Origin: Lacinutrix sp. C3R15
GTDB lineage: Bacteria; Bacteroidota; Bacteroidia; Flavobacteriales; Flavobacteriaceae
Reading direction: 5' to 3'
DNA: 64,000 nt
Assembly: GCF_018860825.1 (NCBI RefSeq)
Contig: NZ_JAHKPZ010000034.1
Location: 124,001-188,000 of the forward strand
Shown: positions 60,830 through 64,000 of the stretch, in pieces
How positions within the stretch are numbered: the stretch's first letter is position 1
Layout: the number at the start of each line of letters is the position of its first letter
The notes under the pieces: generated by a model
Seen by the model: the letters and a program-made list of their open reading frames with translations, nothing else
Database searches by the model: none
Told to the model about the DNA's origin: nothing
Translations under genes and position numbers: made by a program

Positions 60830-60846
60830 GGTAAAATGGGTTCACC
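60830..60846 (-). promoter_or_regulatory. Leader hairpin GGTGAA/TTTACC, 23 bp before the HMA start
   Basis: On the plus strand GGTAAAATGGGTTCACC. On the RNA, GGUGAA pairs with UUUACC around a 5-nt loop. A matching element lies 23 bp before the CstB-like start (62498-62515). It may control translation. Confidence 0.45.
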
Positions 60847-60944
60847 CTTAAGACTAAGATTTATTTTTGCTAATTTTATGCCTTAGCAAAAAAACAACAT
60901 AAATCACTGTAAATCTACTCTTTATAACGTGTTTTATATTTCTA

Positions 60945-60988
60945 TAAAGTTAATAAATTATAAAACCATAGCAGGTAACTTTTGTTAC
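60945..60988 (-). promoter_or_regulatory. Crp/Fnr-type promoter module of the HMA operon
   Basis: Perfect dyad GTAAC-TTTT-GTTAC at 60975-60988; -7 element TAACTTTA at 60952-60945, 22 bp apart, leaving a ~130-nt leader. Confidence 0.65.
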
Positions 60989-61000
60989 ATATTATATACA

Positions 61001-61037
61001 AAAAAGCGCATACTACAAGAGTGTAATATGCGCTTTT
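61001..61037 (-). terminator. Terminator after the CstB-like gene (paralogue 2)
   Basis: AAAAGCGCATA / TATGCGCTTTT stem with a 14-nt loop and T-run, 23 bp after the stop. Confidence 0.85.
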
Positions 61038-61059
61038 AACGAACTAAAAAAACTAAGAA

Positions 61060-62475
61060 TTATTTTAATGTGGTAGGACAAACAAAATCTGTTCTTGGTA
61101 AGGATGTTTTTTTAATGGCATCATAACCACCAGCAACATCTATTAAGTTGTGTATACCTCTACTTTTTAAAATAGAAGCTGCAATTACAGATCTATAACC
61201 ACCTGCACAATGTACATAAAAAGGTTTATCTTCTGGAAATTCACTTAAATGGTTATTAATATTATCTAAGGCAGTGTGTTTTGCTCCATCTACATGCTCT
61301 GCTGTGAACTCTCCATCTTTTCTAACATCAAAAACAACATCTTTGTTATCTTCATAACGCTTTTCAAATTCTTCTGCAGAAATAGATGTTAAGGTATCAT
61401 ATTCCATTCCTGCTTTTTTCCAAGCTTCAAAACTACCTTCTAAGTAACCAATAACATTATCAAAACCAACACGAGATAAACGTGTAATTACTTCTTCTTC
61501 TCTACCTTTTGGAGCTACTAATAAAATAGGCTGACTTACATCTGCAATTAAAGCACCAACCCATGGAGCAAAACCACCATCTATTCCTATAAAAATAGAA
61601 CGCGGAATATGTCCTTTTACAAATTCGGTTTGATGACGCACATCTAACACTATAGCTTCTGTGTCATTAGCTACAGCTTCAAAAGCTTTTGGTGCTAATG
61701 GTTTTTGAGATTTTGTCATTACTTTATCAAAGCTTTCATAACCTTGAATATTCATCATTACATTTTGCGGAAAATATGCTGGAGGCTCTGACAAACCATC
61801 TAATAGTTCGGCTATAAATTCGGCTTTAGTCATATCTGCACGTAATGCATAATTTACTTCTTTTTGATGCCCTAAAGTATCTGTAGTTTCTTTACTCATG
61901 TTTTTACCACAAGCAGAACCTGCACCATGATTAGGGTACACAATTAAATCATCACTTAAAGGCATAATTTTATTACGAAGAGAATCATATAAATAGCCTG
62001 CTAATTTTTCTTGTGTTAAATCTGAAACAATTTTTTGTGCTAAATCAGGACGACCAACATCACCAATAAACAATGTATCTCCTGTAACAATACCATGCTC
62101 TTTTTCGTTTTCATCTATCAACAAATAGGTAGTACTTTCCATAGTATGCCCTGGAGTATGGATGACTTTTATTTTGTAATCACCAACTTCAAATACTTGT
62201 CCGTCTTCAGCAATTATAGCATCATAAGAAGGTTTTGCTGTTGGGCCAAACACTATTTGTGCTCCCGATTTTTCTTTTAAATCTAAATGACCTGAAACAA
62301 AATCTGCATGAAAATGTGTTTCAAATATGTATTTTATTTTAGCATCATCTAATTTTGCTCTATTAATATAAGGCTGTACTTCTCTTAATGGGTCAATAAT
62401 TGCTGCTTCACCATTACTTTCAATATAATAAGCCGCATGTGCTAAACAACCTGTATAAATTTGCTCTATTTTCAT
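61060..62475 (-). CDS. CstB-like persulfide dioxygenase/rhodanese fusion, paralogue 2
   Basis: A 471-residue protein with the same three-domain order as the gene at 53151: metallo-beta-lactamase domain with ETHFHADFVSGH (His54, His56, Asp58) and VTGDTLFIGDVGRPDL; a middle rhodanese-like domain without active Cys (about 265-360); and a C-terminal rhodanese with Cys423 (YVHCAGGYRS). Extra tail with CPTTLK. Predicted to oxidise persulfides to sulfite/thiosulfate. tauE lies upstream, as in cst-like operons. Crp/Fnr-type module at 62550-62593, leader hairpin at 62498. Confidence 0.9.
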   Translation of the reverse strand: MKIEQIYTGCLAHAAYYIESNGEAAIIDPLREVQPYINRAKLDDAKIKYIFETHFHADFVSGHLDLKEKSGAQIVFGPTAKPSYDAIIAEDGQVFEVGDYKIKVIHTPGHTMESTTYLLIDENEKEHGIVTGDTLFIGDVGRPDLAQKIVSDLTQEKLAGYLYDSLRNKIMPLSDDLIVYPNHGAGSACGKNMSKETTDTLGHQKEVNYALRADMTKAEFIAELLDGLSEPPAYFPQNVMMNIQGYESFDKVMTKSQKPLAPKAFEAVANDTEAIVLDVRHQTEFVKGHIPRSIFIGIDGGFAPWVGALIADVSQPILLVAPKGREEEVITRLSRVGFDNVIGYLEGSFEAWKKAGMEYDTLTSISAEEFEKRYEDNKDVVFDVRKDGEFTAEHVDGAKHTALDNINNHLSEFPEDKPFYVHCAGGYRSVIAASILKSRGIHNLIDVAGGYDAIKKTSLPRTDFVCPTTLK

Positions 62476-62497
62476 TTTCTAATTCTTTTTAAAATTT

Positions 62498-62515
62498 GGT
62501 AAAATTGTGTTCACC
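62498..62515 (-). promoter_or_regulatory. Leader hairpin GGTGAA/TTTACC, 23 bp before the CstB-like start
   Basis: On the plus strand GGTAAAATTGTGTTCACC, the counterpart of the HMA leader hairpin (60830-60846), with the same distance to the start codon and a loop one base longer. Confidence 0.45.
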
Positions 62516-62549
62516 TTTCGGTTTAGGACATTTTATCTATTTTATTCTT

Positions 62550-62593
62550 CAAATTTACTAATGTTTTTAAGTTTTTACAGCAACATTAGTTAC
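62550..62593 (-). promoter_or_regulatory. Crp/Fnr-type promoter module of the CstB-like gene
   Basis: GCAAC-ATTA-GTTAC (one mismatch) at 62580-62593 and -7 element TAAATTTG at 62557-62550, gap 22 bp. Confidence 0.65.
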
Positions 62594-62597
62594 ATAA

Positions 62598-63392
62598 TTA
62601 AAAAACTAACTCTTTTAATACAATGTAAACAGACATGGCTAATACAAACCAGCCAAAACTCTTTTTTAATTTTTTATTGGATATAAACTTAGAAAAGTAA
62701 CCACCTACTAAAATGCCTATAATTGTTAAAAAAGAAAAGGTCAGTAAAAAATGCCATTCAATATCTAATATTTGTACATCACCTAAAAAACCTATTAAGG
62801 AATTTAATGCTATAATTATTAATGAAGTACCTACAGCTTTTTTCATATCTAAACCTGCCCAAAGGACTAATGCTGGCACATATAAAAAACCTCCTCCTGC
62901 ACCAATTAACCCTGTAATAACACCTATAACCACACCTTGACTAAAAGTTTTGTAATAGGGTTGTGCACCTTTACTTGTTTGATTTTTAGATTTAGATTTA
63001 ATCATGGAAATAGCTGCTAGCAACATGATTATGGCAAAAAATATCATGATTGCCATTTCTTTAGTTAAAGAAAAGCCTCCAATAGAAAAAAGTGTTTCAG
63101 GAATTGCAGGAACAAGAAATCTTCTTGAAACATAAACTGCAATAAAAGATGGAAATGAAAATGCTAATCCAGTTTTAAAGTCAACTAATCCTTTTTGATG
63201 TTTTTGAATAACACCAACCAATGAGGATGAGCCAACAACAAATAAGGAATAAGCAGTAGCTATAACGGGGTTATAACTTAAAAAATATACTAATAAGGGT
63301 ACGGTTAAAATAGAGCCTCCTCCTCCTATTAATCCTAATATGGCTCCAATTAAAAAAGCACCTAAATAAGTTATTATTTGTTGTAAGTCCAT
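62598..63392 (-). CDS. TauE/SafE-family sulfite/sulfonate exporter
   Basis: A 264-residue membrane protein with about eight hydrophobic segments: FLIGAILGLIGGGGSILTVPLLVYFL (about 13-38), the second half-repeat GVVIGVITGLIGAGGGFLYVPALVLWAG (about 153-180). TauE/SafE exporters expel sulfite, sulfoacetate or thiosulfate; within the cst-type gene group it would remove the products of persulfide oxidation. Crp/Fnr-type promoter module 19 bp before its start; the regulator gene ends 66 bp upstream of its start. Confidence 0.92.
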   Translation of the reverse strand: MDLQQIITYLGAFLIGAILGLIGGGGSILTVPLLVYFLSYNPVIATAYSLFVVGSSSLVGVIQKHQKGLVDFKTGLAFSFPSFIAVYVSRRFLVPAIPETLFSIGGFSLTKEMAIMIFFAIIMLLAAISMIKSKSKNQTSKGAQPYYKTFSQGVVIGVITGLIGAGGGFLYVPALVLWAGLDMKKAVGTSLIIIALNSLIGFLGDVQILDIEWHFLLTFSFLTIIGILVGGYFSKFISNKKLKKSFGWFVLAMSVYIVLKELVF

Positions 63393-63410
63393 TTAAATAA
63401 TATTAAAAGC

Positions 63411-63454
63411 CAAATTTAGTTAGCATATTTAGCTTTTATAGTAACAAAGGTTAC
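63411..63454 (-). promoter_or_regulatory. Crp/Fnr-type promoter module of tauE
   Basis: Perfect dyad GTAAC-AAAG-GTTAC at 63441-63454 and perfect -7 element TAAATTTG at 63418-63411, gap 22 bp. Confidence 0.75.
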
Positions 63455-63458
63455 ATAT

Positions 63459-64000
63459 TTACAAATCAATAACTTTTATATTATTTCTATGCAATTCAAT
63501 TTTTTTGTTAATTTCTAAAGTTTTTAACAACCTAGAGATCACCACTCTAGACGTATGCAAATCTCTTGCTATTTCTTGATGTGTAACATGAATTACTTCA
63601 CTATGGTTAACCATTGCTTTATCTTTTAGGTATTTAAATAAACGCTCGTCCATTTTTAAAAACGCAATAGTATCTATGGCTTCCAGTAACTCAGACATGC
63701 GATTATGGTAACTTTGTAATACAAATTGTTGCCATGTTTTATATTTACCTAACCACTCTTCCATTTTTGAAACTGGTACCATAATTAACTTGGTGTCTGT
63801 TTCTGCTATGGCTCTAATTTCACTTTTAGAATTTCCTAAACAACAAGATAATGTCATAGCACAAGTATCCCCTTGTTCTATAAAATAAAGAATAAGTTCA
63901 TCTCCATCATCGTCTTCTCTTAAAATTTTAATGGCACCACTAACCAAAAGAGGCATAGACTTTATATAATCGCCTATTTCAATTAACTTGAAACCCTCAG
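63459..64000 (-). CDS. Crp/Fnr family regulator, truncated by the window edge
   Basis: The frame stays open to base 64000, so the N-terminus is missing; about 180 residues are visible. It has the end of the cyclic-nucleotide-fold domain (EGFKLIEIGDYIKSMPLLVSGAIKIL ...), a Cys cluster TCAMTLSCCLGNSKSE, a dimer helix (HNRMSELLEAIDTIAFLKMDERLFKYL) and a winged HTH with recognition helix THQEIARDLHTSRVVISRLLKTLE. It is next to tauE and CstB-like genes and is the natural candidate for binding GTAAC-N4-GTTAC. The C-x5-CC cluster could sense persulfide or redox state. Whether it carries FNR-type iron-sulfur Cys at the N-terminus cannot be seen. Confidence 0.92.
   Translation of the reverse strand, partial: EGFKLIEIGDYIKSMPLLVSGAIKILREDDDGDELILYFIEQGDTCAMTLSCCLGNSKSEIRAIAETDTKLIMVPVSKMEEWLGKYKTWQQFVLQSYHNRMSELLEAIDTIAFLKMDERLFKYLKDKAMVNHSEVIHVTHQEIARDLHTSRVVISRLLKTLEINKKIELHRNNIKVIDL

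Noticed and set aside
1-64000. tRNA, rRNA or CRISPR features
   Set aside because: Intergenic regions were read for cloverleaf-type inverted repeats, rRNA-like segments and regularly spaced repeats; none was found.

Overview
This 64-kb window comes from an AT-rich bacterial chromosome of the Bacteroidota, almost certainly a marine-type Flavobacteriaceae. Evidence: a type IX secretion sorting domain, gliding-motility GldF/GldG (here one fused gene), Bacteroidota-style lipoprotein signals (C-S-D-D-D), LytTR/triple-Y sensor systems, TAnnTTTG -7 promoter elements, and no clear Shine-Dalgarno use. I saw no rRNA, tRNA, CRISPR array or intact insertion sequence.

Layout. 0-4.6 kb: a Na+/solute symporter with its DUF4212 partner, a porin and an InsA-like regulator. 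4.2-7.3 kb: an aldehyde dehydrogenase/DUF779 pair with a divergent AraC regulator. 7.3-17.1 kb: housekeeping and transport genes (AGCS symporter, acyltransferase-like membrane protein, purC, phoH, SAM hydroxide adenosyltransferase, fused gldF-gldG, dnaN). 17.3-25.1 kb: surface lipoproteins, a T9SS-secreted repeat protein, a sensor kinase/LytTR pair and a DUF4870 protein. 25.2-32.6 kb: an RND tripartite pump with a PII-like protein and two YeeE/YedE sulfur-transport halves. 32.7-38.0 kb: a YdjM-like protein, NAD salvage (pncB, pncA) and a sulfide:quinone oxidoreductase-like enzyme. 38.1-45.6 kb: a nine-gene YbhGFSR-like ABC exporter operon led by a TetR regulator. 45.7-64 kb: cytochrome bd, a DoxX/DsrE/SoxB-like operon, methyltransferases, two CstB-like metallo-beta-lactamase/rhodanese proteins, a peroxiredoxin, an OprC-like copper receptor, an HMA/cytochrome/thioredoxin operon, a TauE exporter and a Crp/Fnr regulator cut by the window edge.

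Main discovery. A 14-bp dyad, GTAAC-N4-GTTAC (5-4-5 geometry as in FNR sites), occurs before many of these genes. In nine places it is followed, after exactly 22 bp, by a TAnnTTTG-like -7 element, giving a 44-bp promoter module; a tenth copy is one base shorter. That is the geometry expected of a Crp/Fnr activator centred near -41.5. The modules precede the RND pump, the SQR-like gene, cydAB, the SoxB-like operon, a peroxiredoxin, the HMA/cytochrome/thioredoxin operon, a CstB-like gene and tauE. Two more drive short transcripts: a candidate ~70-nt small RNA (58491-58562) and a degenerate copy of a newly noticed ~45-residue small protein family. The regulator is plausibly the Crp/Fnr protein at the right edge, which has a Cys-rich segment (C-x5-CC). 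Together this looks like a sulfide/persulfide and respiratory-stress regulon; the inducer is inferred, not shown.
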